Shown: positions 1 to 13,408 of the stretch, one piece after another
Layout: every line of letters starts with the position of its first letter
Position numbering within the stretch: position 1 is the first letter of the stretch
Assembly: GCA_945859605.1 (NCBI GenBank)
Contig: OX243812.1
Location: 51,642,842 to 51,706,841 of the forward strand
Reading direction: 5' to 3'
DNA from: Lumbricus rubellus
Lineage: Eukaryota > Annelida > Clitellata > Crassiclitellata > Lumbricidae
DNA length: 64,000 bases
Notes under the pieces: model-generated
What the model was told of the DNA's origin: nothing
The model's input: the letters and a program-made list of their open reading frames with translations, nothing else
The model's database searches: none
Position numbers and translations under genes: made by a program

Positions 1-64
1 AGGTAGACACAGCAACACCAAAGTTCACAGAAGATTCATAGGTTACATAAACAATATACTAATT

Positions 65-160
65 TCGTATTCCATAGGGCTGTCACGTTGAGCACGCCTC
101 TGAATAGCTAGTGCTACAAGAGGCGTTTTATAAATTGCCCATATACGATACGATAATTAA
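65..160 (+). mobile_element. LINE 3' tail
   Basis: GGGCTGTCACGTTGAGCACG, then CAAGAGGCGTTTTATAAATT and CGATACGATA; matches 48727-48835. Confidence 0.5.
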
Positions 161-1397
161 ACAGCAAGGTAAGGCAAGAAAATAACGAAGTTCAGGTAAG
201 ATCGTAACAAAAGATTAAGTTCGAAAAGGTAATGACCAAGCAAGGATAAGTCAGACAATGATAAAACAAGGTAAATAAACATTTGAAAGGTAGGAAAACA
301 AACCTCTTACCCACAAAGGAACAGAGGGCACCCTGGGTAGATATAATTTCCTCATGAATGACATAGCAGGTATAGTTAATCAATCATCACATTTTACCAT
401 TGTTAGAAAGGCAAAGGTATATGCCTATATGGTCCATTATGCATCAATGTCAGTAATTGCATAATTAAGTTTTACATTTGAACACTGTGGATTTGAAAAG
501 GCTCTACTTACATCTATCAGTGTAGTATCCAGATTAACCTCGACTAAAATAACAAAGTGAATCAATAATCAACTTCTGTAGTGCCTCTATCTAACGCACT
601 CTCATGGTGCACATGATGGACTACTACACAATGGCCAGGTAATAATGCAGAGTGCAGAGATGAGGCAGGGTCAACACTCAACAACCCACTAAGCGAATAC
701 AACAGATAGTTGACTTCCATTGTTGTAAATACAACTGGATTCTTTATGTGACTTCCATTAATAATTCAAACGACTGAGCATTGTGAACATGAAGGACATG
801 CTCAAGGTCCCTAAGTAGCATCCACCTCAATGAAGGCCTGAACATGCACGCATGGTATTATTAAGCCATGTGCTCTCACCAGTAGGTTATTAATCAGCCC
901 CAACAATGACCATGCATAAATAATTCATCTTTGACCTCAAAGTTGGGAGTTATTGGTTCGGTGCAACAAGTAAATAGAAACAATTAATTTCTAAACAGGC
1001 TGCCCAGTTTATACAAGAGTTTGGCAGTCTGCAGGGGCCGTATTTTACCCTAAAAATCTTTCAAGCCCGGTACCTATCTTAACCTTCTAGGTGCATCAAT
1101 AAACAGTGATGCAATTGTCACCTTACATCAATTTACATCACAAGTTTAAGATCAGTAGGACTAGCATGTCTGATACTGGTAAGGTAATGTAAAGCAGTGA
1201 TGTAAAGCAATGTAATGTAAACAATGCAATTGTGCAAACCAATTTTAAGAAAGGCAATGTAATAAAGCAAGGCAATGTAAAGTGAATGAAAAGCAAGGTA
1301 TTATCAGATTTGAAATCAGATTTCGAGCTAGAAATTTGAAGCTCCTCTCCGCCTCTCTTTGTCTCTTTTGCGCAAACACTGGAAGACCAATCTGTTC
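161..1397. other. No gene seen
   Basis: AT-rich DNA with AATGTAA-type short repeats near 1190-1290. No frame with family features. Confidence 0.6.
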
Positions 1398-1405
1398 GAT
1401 TATGG

Positions 1406-3900
1406 CAGTGGTTCTTAACCTTTTCAAGGGAACCGAACCCCAAGATAAATCCATGACCACTCACCGAACCCCTCAAGTTAGAACAATAATTTTTCAGTTT
1501 TGCTCGACATACTCTGTGGTATAAATATATAAGAAAAGGCTAATAGTTGCTTTTAGCATATGTCGTACGTACGATGCTATTTCTGCAGAAAAACAATGAA
1601 AAATTACATATCTTATTGGTAATACCTTACGTCACAGAAAGACAGTGTTTAATCTAGTCCCCCTCCGCTGGGGGGGAATTCAGGTTTCTGGGGGGGGGAG
1701 ACAATTGTGCGTCCGAAGGACGCTCGCGAGGCGCGTAGCGCCGAGACCGGCAGGGGGAGGGGTATGGGCCCCTCCCCATCAGAAACTTTTTGAATTTACA
1801 CATTGCAATGGTAGCATTTTATGGTGTCATCTTATCAAAATACCTGTACTTTTTCAGAGCCTCATCAGAAACTTTTTGAATTTCCACATTGCAATGGTAG
1901 CATTTTATGTTGTCATCTTAACAAAATACCTGTACTTTTTCAGAGCCTCATCAGAAACTTTTTGAATTTTCACATTGCAAAGGTAGCATTTTATGGTGTC
2001 ATCTTAACAAAATACCTGTACTTTTTCAGAGCCTCATCAGAAACTTTTTGAATTTCCACATTGCAATGGTAGCATTTTATGTTGTCATCTTAACAAAATA
2101 CCTGTACTTTTTCAGAGCCTCATCAGAAACTTTTTGAATTTTCACATTGCAAAGGTAGCATTTTATGGTGTCATCTTAACAAAATACCTGTACTTTTTCA
2201 GAGCTTCATCAGAAACTTTTTGAATTTACACATTGCAATGGTAGCATTTTATGGTGTCATCTTATCAAAATACCTGTACTTTTTCAGAGCCTCATCAGAA
2301 ACTTTTTGAATTTCCACATTGCAATGGTAGCATTTTATATTGTCATCTTAACAAAATACCTGTACTTTTTCAGAGCCTCATCAGAAATTTTTTGAATTTC
2401 CACATTGCAAAGGTAGCATTTTACGGTGTCATCTTAACAAAATACCTGTACTTTTTCAGAGCTTCATCAGAAACTTTTTGAATATCCACATTGCAATTGG
2501 TAGCATTTTATGGTGTCATCTTAACAAAATAATTGTACTTTTCAGTGCTTATAAGAGTGGACCAAGACTTCAATAAATATAAGCAACACTTAACAAATAT
2601 TTTGGGGGGGGGGCTATTTCCACACTGTAATGGTACCCTTTAAGGTGCCATTTTAGCAAAATAACTCCATTAGACTATTCAGTACAGACAAAAAAGTGTT
2701 TTAGGATTCAATATATATAGGCCTATATATGATTATAAATACAATAAAAATATCTTTATGTATCGAGTTCAGCAGCTCATTTCTCCTGTTGCTGAGTTAT
2801 TCTAATGAATAAATGCAGACATGAATATAATAATAGCCTATATAAGCTGACTTTTCAGCACCATAAGCAGTTTAACCCTGTTTCCCAAGATGGTCCTGAA
2901 TTGCTGACCAGGACATACTTTCTGAAATCATATTTAATGGTACACAAACCTACCGGTACCAAGAACTAATAAATTACCCATACCAAATTCAGGAAGCCAT
3001 GTGTAGTAATGATGTTTTTAGGTTTTTGTATAATTATGTGTTCAAATAATAGGACCAAACATTTTGAAATTTTACTGTTTAAAATTTAAAGGATACCACT
3101 GGTGAGAAGCCATTCAGTTGTAGCCTACAAAAGTAGTATTTGTACAAATATTGGCAGTAAGTTATTCTCATTTTAGCAGGATTGTGTTATATATTATAAT
3201 AGTATATAATAACATTTTAACCATTAACCATATAATAATTAATAATATTACAGTATATAACAGTTCACGTAATACGATGATGTAAACAGCAACTAAAGCT
3301 ATTATCATTTTGTCAAATTTTCTGGAGCCTGGAGGGGATGTCATATCTGTTTTTAGTTGTGAAAAATTGTGTTTATACGAATATATACAGTAAGTTATAC
3401 TCATTGCAACATGATAGTATCATATATAATAATAGTAAATAATATAATTATAATCATATAATAGTAAATAACATCACGGTATATTATAGCACTTCATGTA
3501 AAACAATGATGAAAACTGTAACTAAAAACCAATATCATTTTGTCAAAATTTCCTGGGGGGGTGGAAATGTCAATCCTGGGGGGGGGGACTTCCCCCCCCC
3601 CAGAGACGTCTAGATTATACACTGACAGAAAGATGACTACCAGTGTTAATTATGAGGAGGCGCATGGAGTAAGACATAACAGTAGGATAACAGGATGAAC
3701 AGCTTTAAATTTCATAAGGTAGGGCCTGGTATGCAATTTATTTGAAAAAAATTGTTAAATAAAAGTCGAAAAATAATATAAAATAGCAAATTTATGATTT
3801 TTCACTGAATATGTATATATTTCAGAGGACCTCAGCCGAACCTCTGGCACTGGCTCACCGAACCCCAGGGGTTCGGTCGAACACTAGTTAAGAACCACTG
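1406..3900. mobile_element. hAT-like element, 2.5 kb, TSD GATTATGG
   Basis: Ends CAGTGGTTCTTAAC and GTTAAGAACCACTG are a perfect 14-bp terminal inverted repeat, with GATTATGG at 1398-1405 and 3901-3908. No transposase frame is visible. The inside has a GC-rich patch (about 1665-1770), an 86-bp tandem array and AT-rich filler. Confidence 0.9.
1775..2545. repeat. 86-bp tandem array inside the hAT-like element
   Basis: About nine copies of a unit beginning CTCATCAGAAACTTTTTGAA (for example 1861, 1947, 2033). Copies differ by few substitutions and the outermost are more diverged. Short frames through it (76-106 residues) are repeat translation. Confidence 0.9.
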
Positions 3901-4379
3901 GATTATGGTTTCATTGTGTCACATCAGAGCACTTCTGATGAGCCATTCTGGAAGTTGCACCATATAAATTTTCATTTACAATAACCATTATTCATTACAA
4001 GGATCATACAAATTAATAGTGATTACATTGACAACTGTGAGACAGACAGATGGCAAGGCTAACCTGGTGGAATCTGGGTAGGCATGAGAAATTCCTCTTG
4101 GTCATCAACAAAATCGTCCTCATCGTCCTCATCATCCTCATCGTTTCTGTTGAACACATGCACTCCTCTACTGCAATTGAACAACTCCGCAACTGAGCAA
4201 CTCCCCTAAATCCCACCATGTAACAAACCACATCCAACCAGTCTCTACTCAGCCCCATCTCCTTGTAAAATTCTAGCCTAACACTGAAATTCATCTAAAA
4301 ATCTGGCTTTTGTGAACTTCATCGTCATGTTCATCATCGTCATCGTCAGTGTTTTGTTTCTATCATGTTTTGGCATTAC

Positions 4380-4988
4380 TAGGGCTGCCAACTTTTGATT
4401 TTGCCATTCCGGAACGACCCAAGTCACTAGATGTGACATTTATACCAATATACACTTCCACATAATATTGCATAGGCACAAAGTCGTGAAAATCAGCATG
4501 TCATCTTTCAAAAAGCATTATTTATTTATTTACTGAGAATTTGATATACCGCTCCTTCAAGGTTACTACTCAGGAGCGCTCCCAGTCCAACCCCGGTCGA
4601 ATAAGACAGTCTTGAGAAGAGAAAGAAATGAAGTAGAAGTAGAAAGGCTAATAGGTATTTGACGAAGGATAACAGGGAGCTCATTCAAGGTCGCAGGGCC
4701 AGAACGGGTTCAACGGACTAACAGTACATAGGACACGATATGTTACTGAGTGACAGTGGTTTGTAAAGTTTTCAAAACTTGAACCCAGCGCTGTACAACA
4801 TTCGATGTAGTAGAGTGCAGCACACAAAATCATCACAACTTGATGAGTTTAGGGTGCAAAATAGCAACATTTTGTCAAGTGCATCTCTACCACAAATTCT
4901 GGGACAATTTGAGATCAATCCGGAACATGAGACGCACAGGGCCGATTCCGGGACTGTCCCGGCGAATCCAGGACTGTTGGCAGACCTA
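4380..4988. mobile_element. MITE-like element, 609 bp, TSD GGCATTAC
   Basis: Ends TAGGGCTGCCAAC and GTTGGCAGACCTA (one mismatch) are flanked by GGCATTAC at 4372-4379 and 4989-4996. An 8-bp TSD fits the hAT or P group. A degenerate SINE-like 3' part (around 4525-4735) seems to be inside it. Confidence 0.8.
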
Positions 4989-4996
4989 GGCATTAC

Positions 4997-6143
4997 ATAA
5001 ATTTCGAGATGCACTTGGCAGGCATTGTGATTGCAATTGTTTCCTGTTTTGCTTTAAACAATGGCAAGATTGAATCCCATCCCTTTGCTAATCATTTATC
5101 AATCAGAGCCAAACACAAGCATTCCTGTACTGCAATTAATATTTCGGGTTAAGTGTAAAAACAGCATTATCAAGTCATTCCTTACATGCTCTTACCGTAC
5201 AGAACGCATTGTTCAGCAAGCAACAACAAAATTCGTATAACAACAGACGCAAGATCAACAATTGACAGCCACTCTTTTTAACTCACAAACACCGCTACAA
5301 GTACTTTAATTTAAGTAAAAGGGTTTGGCGAGCATTAATCCAGATAATCCGGAAAAAGAAATCTTTGTAGGTCGAGTCAAACGGTGGTCCTCTCTCGAGG
5401 GCGAATTTTGTTACTAGGCATGACTCGGCATTTATTAACTTATTGCATACGCCCAGGGTATCATCCTGTGCGGCAAAACATGGCCAAAATAATACAGAAA
5501 ACACCCTTAAACTGACGTTGGCCGACAATAAACGTGGTCAAATTTTCTAACGAACCTCCTTATCAAATAGGTCAGAAGTCGGGCGAGATCTGGAGTCGGA
5601 CTGGGCAAGTCGTCCACCGCCGTCGGACTCGATCCCGACTCGTCGGTTTGATCCATTGCACGGCCTGCACCAGTTGGAGGAGGTGGTCGACTGCTTCGAT
5701 TCCAGTGACCGAGTCCCATCAAAACGTCTACAGTGTAGCCATCGGAGGCGAAGAAATGTTCGCCAAATAATTCACCAAATAATTCACTCGAAGCACTTTG
5801 TTTTGATTTTGCTGATTACAACGCATAAAAGCATTCCAGCACAGCGAAGCAGGGACGCCACTCTGAATTTTGAAAAGAGTCAGATTTGGTATACAAAAAG
5901 GCTAGATCCTGACCAAAAATCTCCCAAAACCTAGACAATACCGAAAAACCTATATCTAGGTGGAAGAAGCTATGAGTGGCATCCCTGCAGCGAAGCGTGT
6001 GCGCGGTTATTAGCACCTGGTACGGTACGAAGGGCGTGCGCGTTATATAACATGACAACCGAACCGCTGCGGATCACAATACGGCCACACGGCTTCCTTG
6101 TCGAAATGCTAACAAGCCTAACAATTATTATTACTACAATAGC
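4997..6143. other. No gene seen
   Basis: Unique-looking DNA with only short frames (up to 92 codons). A TCACCAAATAATTCACTCG short duplication occurs near 5765-5790. No splice-linked coding signal recognised. Confidence 0.55.
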
Positions 6144-6151
6144 AGTCCATT

Positions 6152-7647
6152 CATGGGCGTCCGCAGGGGGGCGCAAGGGGGCGCAAGTGCGCCCCCCTGG
6201 ATTTTTCGCTTAGGCTATTTGCATAATAAATTTAGAATATTTAGTTATGATTATTGCAAAGAAATTTTCAATGTGGTTATCGTTGCGTTCTACAAGTTGG
6301 ACCTATGTCCTATTATAACTTTCTTTGGACGCAAAACATATAGGCAGACCTACAGAGTTCTCTCATGGTAATATTGAAATTCATACTGTGACCCTAAATA
6401 CGGCAAAAATGCATTCATTCGTGTCGCCTAATAGACAAGTAATTGGTATCGTGTTCCCGTTAAGAGCGGCTCTTGTGTTGTTTCTGGCGATCACTGCGAG
6501 ATAACAGATCCAGCTGGTGAAACGCGATTAGTCACACACACATACACACATATACACACACAAGGATATAATATAAGCAAACTTAATTGGCACTAGCTGG
6601 AGCGACAGTGTCTATCTCTGACTAATAAATCAGTTTCTTCCCTCAGATGCCAGCCAAGAGCGAGTGTACCAGCGAGAGACAGAGGTGAAGAGATAGAAGG
6701 TGACAGAGAGAAAAGGGGAGTGGAGGGAGAGAAGAGGAAACATCACATCAAAGTTGATACTTGATATGGTGGTGTATATATATAGCTGTATAGTGTATAT
6801 ATTATATAGCTGTATATATATATACAGTGTGCAAGGGGAGAGAGAAGGGGAGAAGGATCATAGCTGTGAGCAGTGGAATACTGTCAATACCTCTATCTTG
6901 GGGAAGTTACGCCCTTGCTGACAGATTGATATCCCAACTTCCAACACATGAGACAAAAGCTTCTCGCTCAAGGGAGAGAGCGATTGAGCGAAGAACAATT
7001 TAGGAACGGAGCAGGCAGTCAAAGGGGTGTTTCGTTTTCGCTTGGTTGAGTTCTGTAATCGGCCAGACCTTAAACTAAATACCAGTATAAGCCTACAGCG
7101 GGCACCGTAGAAAGGTCATTCGATACGGTACGATTATAAGGAGGGTATACGAACATGTTACATGCCAACATGGATGCATTCGTTCTGCAACCAGACTAAC
7201 GACCGTTTATCAGGTCTCTGTATAACGAGTGTAGCCTATGTAGTCCTACATTGTACATGTACGATATATCGTATTTCGGAAACAGTTTCCGTCAGCAAAT
7301 TAAAGCGAATTCATGAAGTGATAAATCAGTTTGGATATAAGAACCCAGACGATTGCAATTGTTATTTCAAGAGTAAGGTCAGATTTCAGTCACATACAAT
7401 TTAACTAGGCTAGGCCTATCATAACAGTTTCCACAATTAATGTCTAGGCTATAGGCTATATGATTTTTGCGCATGCTGGGTTGAATGGGTTCCGTGACAG
7501 CGGATCGAGAGTGAGCCAGCGCAAAAGGAGTAGGCTAAGCGTCGAAGGTGAAGTGATCGGTTGTTTTGACAACTTAGGCCTAATTAGCCCCGTAACAATT
7601 ATATAAAAGTCTGCGCCCCCCTAGAAAAATTCCTGCGGACGCCCATG
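6152..7647. mobile_element. DNA transposon, 1.5 kb, TSD AGTCCATT
   Basis: Ends CATGGGCGTCCGCAGG and CCTGCGGACGCCCATG (16 bp, perfect) lie between AGTCCATT copies at 6144-6151 and 7648-7655. G-runs and a GCGCAAGGGG duplication follow the left end. No transposase frame was recognised. A related end (CATGGGCGCCCGCAG) occurs near 62227. Confidence 0.88.
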
Positions 7648-7848
7648 AGTCCATTGTAATAAATGCCCTAGCTCTTTGATTATGAGTGTCGTGAAGACAT
7701 ACACTGTCCTTAGATAATTTTTATAGCCACAATAATGTGATGAGACAAAAACTTGGAAAAATTTCAACGGAGAACAGTTTTCCGTTCTCTCTAAAGATGT
7801 AAGATAACGCCCTATGGGCTATGAGGCGGGAGGGGGTCACGTATTCTA

Positions 7849-7892
7849 AAGTAACCATTACTCTACCGGGGGCCCGGTAGAGTAATGGTTAA
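7849..7892. repeat. Palindrome over the SINE 5' end
   Basis: TAACCATTACTCTACCG and CGGTAGAGTAATGGTTA face each other over a GC-only centre. The right arm is the start and A-box region of the SINE, so the left arm is an inverted copy of the SINE head. Confidence 0.8.
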
Positions 7893-9760
7893 CACGCTGG
7901 CCAAGAGTGCGAGAGGTAGCAGGTTCGAGCCCCCGTTGGGCGGATTTGATTTGTAGGCTGCTATTAGCGCCATTGTACCGTATTTTCGCGAATATAACAC
8001 GCACACGGGTATAACACGCAACAGAATATAACACGCTACTTTTTGCGATTTCAGTAAAAATTGAATTATATAACACGCACCCGACTATAAGACGCACCTA
8101 TTTCCGTGCGTCAAGCTACACGTGAGTACTTGAACGTGTACGCTAGCGTTAATGTGACTCGTGTGCATAGTCATAAACATAACTGGTATAATTAAATGCA
8201 ATTAAAATAATCCGTTTGATGAAAATCTTTAAAAAAAGAAAATGGAAGTTTAATGCTAAAATGAAAGTTTCAATAAAGTTTACTATATAAATATAACGAT
8301 TTACTGTAAGCGCGAATTATCTTGTTTCCGATTCTTTGCTGGCGCTGGTAAGGTCTTCACAAGGTAAGGTATTCGTCGTTTAAAGATTATAGCAGTGACG
8401 GAGTGAATAATTTGATAGGAAGACTTCAACATAAGCCGTTTTCATCAAGCAAAGTGATCTTAATAAAAGTATTTTTGCGAATTTAAGTGTGCACCCATTG
8501 TAGCATTTTTCCACAATCCAAGTTATATTGAAGTCAGAATTTATTTGAACAACTTCACTTCCATATAGCCTTAAATAACGAGCGTGTAACCTACTATTGT
8601 GCCAAATGGTAATGACGATCGTATGCTAGTATTGGCGTTCTCTTATAACGACGGTTCTTGGCCAAGGAATGTAGTATATTTTTGAAACTTTATGTCTTTA
8701 GGCCAAAGCTATATAATTAAGCGTATTTAAAAGTGGAAGATATATTTAAAGTGGGAGCGTACGCGCGTTACTTTGACGTACGCAAATTCGAATAATCCAA
8801 AATGGCGGCCCTTGCGGAGGAACAGATTCCCGTCTAAATTCGCCATTTCCTTGAAGAATTAGCTTCAAATGATGCCAGTTTCGATAAATCTAGCGACTAA
8901 TAATTGTTTGATATCCCAATTTACGAAAATAAAGTGGGTTTAGCCAGGAAATTCTGATTTTTACATGGGTTCACAGATGGCATTCACCGCATTCGCCGTT
9001 ACTGCAGAGAAATTGGGATGAAACTATTTGCCAACTGGCAAGTCATTCTGGTAAAATTTACTTCATTTTTGATGCAGTGGACAATATTTATATTTGTAAT
9101 GTGGAATAGACAGCGGGTGACACTGAAAACGAGGAATAACTAGACTGTTTGAAAATCGCAAAATTATGAGCTATAACAATTAAAAGTTCTAATTTTCTTA
9201 ACTCTATACCTAGCGCAGTGCGAGCGATAATACAAAATATCGTGTGTTCATTCGTTTATTCAAAATTGAAAACGACAATTAGAATTTATAAACAGTAATC
9301 TTTGACTGATATGTAAGGTCAAATAATAATTTTTCATTTTCAATTGTGACTTTCTGCGCTCTGGTATTTTATGATAATGAAGATAAACGAATACTACAAC
9401 TGACGTCGGGCTTTATGTCCGATCGTTTTGTCGACGTCCATGCCTCCGTATTGTAAGTAAAAAACCTTTTTACAGCAGTTTCTGACCATGACCTGAAAAT
9501 AATCTGGCTCAAAATTTGGCTGTGTAAAAAATAATTTGTATAACACGCCCCCGAGTATACCACGCAGGCAGGGTGCGTGGTTTGTAAAACTTTGTATAAT
9601 CCGCGTGTTATATTCGCGAAAATACGGTAATTGCAAAGCTGTCTGCTAAGTTGGTAGTTAAGTTTAATTAAGATTACTGCATAACTTGTAAATGTAAAGC
9701 GCAGTGCGTCTTGCAGGCGTTTCAATAAAGAAAAGATATTATTATTATTATAACATAGCA
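7866..9760 (+). mobile_element. tRNA-derived SINE (family 2) split by a DNA transposon
   Basis: 5' part 7866-7975: CCGGTAGAGTAATGGTTAAC and GGTTCGAGCCC look like RNA polymerase III A and B boxes. 3' part after 9630 ends CAATAAAGAAAAG and (ATT)n. The 1.65-kb TA-flanked element sits between. A different family from the common SINE below. Confidence 0.65.
7978..9627. mobile_element. TA-flanked DNA transposon, 1.65 kb
   Basis: Ends CCGTATTTTCGCGAATATAA and its reverse complement TTATATTCGCGAAAATACGG, each next to TA (7976-7977, 9628-9629), as for Tc1/mariner-pogo elements. Subterminal TATAACACGC repeats occur at both ends. A decayed frame near 8801 starts MAALAEEQIPV and meets stops at once; I cannot name it. 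Confidence 0.78.
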
Positions 9761-9840
9761 TAAAATGCCGGGAAATTATATGTATAGTTATATGTATTAC
9801 CGGGTACATATATTTATTTATATAATACATATACAAATAT

Positions 9841-10013
9841 AATAATGTGTGTGTGTGTGTGTGCGTGCACGGTGTGCATCATCATCGTCGTCGTCACCGT
9901 CATCATCACCACCACCCACCCCCACCCCCACCACCACCACCACCACCACCACCACCACCACCATCACCATCACCATCATCATCATCATCATCATCATCAT
10001 CACTTCCATGAAG
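9841..10013. repeat. GT, CAC and CAT microsatellites
   Basis: (GT)n at 9846-9863, then CAC and CAT triplets to 10002. His-run and Val-run frames here are artefacts. Confidence 0.95.
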
Positions 10014-10678
10014 TTTCATCATCGTTTTCTTTATCATGCACATGAATGCAGCCATCTCTACAAGATTCACATTCTGCTGCTGCTGCAGCCAATCAAGATT
10101 ACTGATTAAATTAAAAAGTTATAACAAATTCAAGCGTATAGAAGCATTTATTTTATTTATTTCAGATCAGTATCCAAGCATCATTTGAAAACAAACCTAT
10201 CAAAACCGCATACAAACAATGATACAAGTCATATAATCCAACATTGTTCTTGTGGACTTGACTTGATACAGCGCCGGTGTACAAGCTGGTCAGACTCCTG
10301 ACGTGGTCTTGGTATGGCACTGAGAAGTTCTCAGATTTACATCACTTGCTGGCAAAAATATCGGAATTAAACAACACAACAATGCCCAAAACAGACAATA
10401 GCTCAGACAATAGCTCTTACACCTTTAGCATTGGCAAGCAAGGCTCAAGAAACCCAACATAGCATACCTGCATATTTGTTAAAACTTCACAACCTCACAA
10501 GTGCTATGAGCTGAACCACTACATCTTGATTGCCAAATTTATATCGCTCACTGACATAAGCAAAACAAATGCTGCAATACCATGCTAAGCACAAGAAAAC
10601 ATGACTTGCTTGAACTTCCACCAACAACTGTTTTATTAGAAGCGTGAGCTGTTCCTTACATAGTAGTGCCTTCTAGGT

Positions 10679-10873
10679 CAGTGGTTCCAAAACTGTATAT
10701 TCATTGTACCACCAGGCAAAATCTTGAACATTGGCATACCACGAGTAAAGGTAAGATCAAAACGCAAAAAACGCAAAGTCCCTAACTGCGTAATTGAAAA
10801 AAATGGACATAATCTCATGGGAAATTATTTTGACATTGCTTTGTGTACTTGGCGATACCAGGCGACATTTCTG
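10679..10873. mobile_element. Short degenerate hAT MITE, TSD TTCTAGGT
   Basis: Starts CAGTGGTTCC, ends CATTTCTG, with TTCTAGGT at 10671-10678 and 10874-10881. The terminal repeats are poorly matched, so the exact TSD is the main support. Confidence 0.6.
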
Positions 10874-11253
10874 TTCTAGGTTACAAAGTGAGCACATAAT
10901 CAGTATAGAACATGAGACTTGCCTAGAAATTGTAAGTTAGGCTAGCGAATAGCTGATTATAGAAAGCATTTACAATATGCACCATGGCTTAAACTTATAT
11001 TTAAAACAATATATCTTGCATAAATACCGCCTTTATACAATGCCATGTTTACACTGCAAGGTTTGAAAAGCTTACACTAATTACATGTACATCTTTGTTC
11101 AACTGCTTACATGTATATGGGCACACCAGACATAGGCTACATTTAGAAATGTTACATAGATATGAAGTATATTTAATGAAAAAATCAATTACCGTAAGTG
11201 TTCTTAGTGGCAGCATAATACAAGACAAATGAGAATTTGTAAAATCGCAAACT

Positions 11254-11625
11254 TCACAAAGAAACTCCTCCGTAATGCTTCCAAGCAAACAACGAAAACC
11301 CTTCACGAGGACCATTGTTCAAGGCCATAGGACTGACAGACTGTAAAAGAAACACTTCTGCATGGAGTTGTATAGGAATGAGCCTGGGAGACAAGAACAC
11401 CCTGATCAACCATACGAATGGGACATGCGACCAGAAAGTTAACAGGTGAGGCAGAGAGATACACAGCGACTCAAGAAGAGATGGTGCAATTCCCATCAAG
11501 CAGTTCCGCGTGAAAGTCAACAGCTTCACATTCAATGCATTGAGTGATATACAAGCAGCGCAAGGTGTCACGCATGCTGCAGGTAGACAAAGCATTCTTT
11601 CTGGCGGAATGCACTGGAATGGCAC
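11254..11625 (-). other. Open frame of 123 codons, unrecognised
   Basis: An uninterrupted frame with no family motif that I recognise. The opposite strand also has a stop-free stretch (VKVNSFTFNALSDIQAAQG). It could be a decayed mobile-element frame or chance. Confidence 0.2.
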
Positions 11626-12090
11626 TCAGGCACCCTTTTACCTTTTTCTGCAGTTCGTATTGTATATTGAATTTATATAGCGCCTCTCACAGATTGACTA
11701 TTCAGAAGTGCTCTCAGCATGAAAAACTTGGGGGAAAAGATATGCCTTTAAAGTTTAAAGAGTGACAGGCAGATGAGAAAAAACAAGTCATTAGTTTAGC
11801 CCAGAGTGCGGGAGGAGGAAGTAATTACTTTTTTCTTATGTTTTACAAGTAATTCCATTTTTTAGTTCTGGCAGATTTTCTCAAGAAAAAAAGTACTTTA
11901 TGTAGATATATGGCCAGATTTCAGGATGCAATCAAGCAGACGCATTAACACAAGACTGCAGTTTCAACGAAAAAGAGAAACCCAGACCAAAATATATAGC
12001 ATTTCCAAAAACGATTCTATACCCTAGAGAAAATGAAAGCATGGATAAGCACAGAAGCAGCATGTACAGTAAGGCGTAGAAAAAAAATTG

Positions 12091-12472
12091 TTGTGTTTCC
12101 GGTAACCCGACCGACCCATTTTTACGGCCGCGACTCAAATATTTTTGTAAAAAAATGTTATTAAAAAAATATTTCTTTCAAGAAAACATTTTTTTCAAAA
12201 TTTTTTTTTTTTTTTAACGTTTGTATTGACATAACATAAGGGATGTCAACAAAATGAAATTAATAGGACTGTTTCTAGTGCAGTTTTAGGTGCAGACTGT
12301 CGGGAAATAGGCAGTTTATACTTGCTTAGAACACGTACTTTGATTCAGCGTGCAAAAAAGACTAGTGGGGTATACTTTTTCGGATAGTCACTGCATAAAA
12401 ATATTTTACCAAAATAAAAATATTTTCCGACCTACCTACCCAATTTTTTTAGCTCTGTTACCGGAAACACAA
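12091..12472. mobile_element. MITE-like element with 16-bp terminal inverted repeats
   Basis: TTGTGTTTCCGGTAAC at the left and GTTACCGGAAACACAA at the right, both followed inward by runs of GACC/CTACC type and T-rich DNA. The flanks are A/T-rich and no clear TSD was found. Confidence 0.6.
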
Positions 12473-13003
12473 GATTTTTTTTAGGCCTAAGCAATTGTCG
12501 CACAGAGCAGATCTGACGTAGGTGAAAGTAAACAGTACGCTAAACACTGGTAACATGAAGACTTTGTTATGGGTTCTACATTCATTCACATTTTAACAGC
12601 TTCTGTTTAACTACCAATCTCTTTCTAGTGGGCCTACCTCCCTAATACATCTTGCTCACTTTTAATACAAACGAAAACAAATAATACAACGGCATACAAA
12701 AAAATCAGATTAACAAGGGTAAAGGAACTAATAAAAATGTCTGCTACATCATATGATTCTTGGGAAATAGGACTGTACATTGAAGACTAGGATGCATACT
12801 GCCAGACAAAAGACTTAAACCAGTTCTTATTCCCAGACTTAAATATTTTCAAAGAGGTCAGTCATCATATGCATGTAATATGTATGCAACTATGCATGTA
12901 CAATTGTACATGGCCATTTATATAGCGCCTTCACAAGAATCTCACTGTTGACATGAAGACATTGTTAATCATCTTTGTCTGGTGATATGTTATCAGGAAG
13001 GAC

Positions 13004-13137
13004 TGTAGTCCTAAAAAATGAAGTGGGGGAACGCACCATAGGCATAATATTATTATTAGCAGTATTATTATTAATATTCCATTATCCCTGGAAAAAAGTG
13101 GGGAACGGCGTTTCCCCCCCCCCCCACTACACCACTG
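13004..13137. mobile_element. Small hAT-like MITE, TSD GGAAGGAC
   Basis: GGAAGGAC at 12996-13003 and 13138-13145. The right end reads CACTACACCACTG, typical of hAT; the left end is eroded (TGTAGTCC). It contains ATT repeats and a long C-run. Confidence 0.55.
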
Positions 13138-13408
13138 GGAAGGACTGATGTTTTTAAACTTCAAAACTTGCAACAAAAATCCTTTAGCAAAACACATAAT
13201 AATAAAGCATAGATTATGTACAGAAAATGCACTGAATAAAAAAAGAAAGATTTAAAATGAAGCTTAGTATTTAATTAATTCTGTACATTTTTTAAGTGTA
13301 AAAAATTTCTTCCGGTTCATCACTAAACATGCTTGCAATTTTCTTGCTCATCAATAGGTTAAATGTTATCATATAGGCTCCAGCTCACTACAAAATCTAA
13401 ATATCGTC

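Noticed and set aside
1645..2481. Repeated 76-codon frames and a 106-codon frame
   Set aside because: Product of the 86-bp tandem array inside a transposon.
9369..9836. 155-codon minus-strand frame
   Set aside because: It spans the end of a TA-flanked transposon, a SINE tail and simple repeat; no family resemblance.
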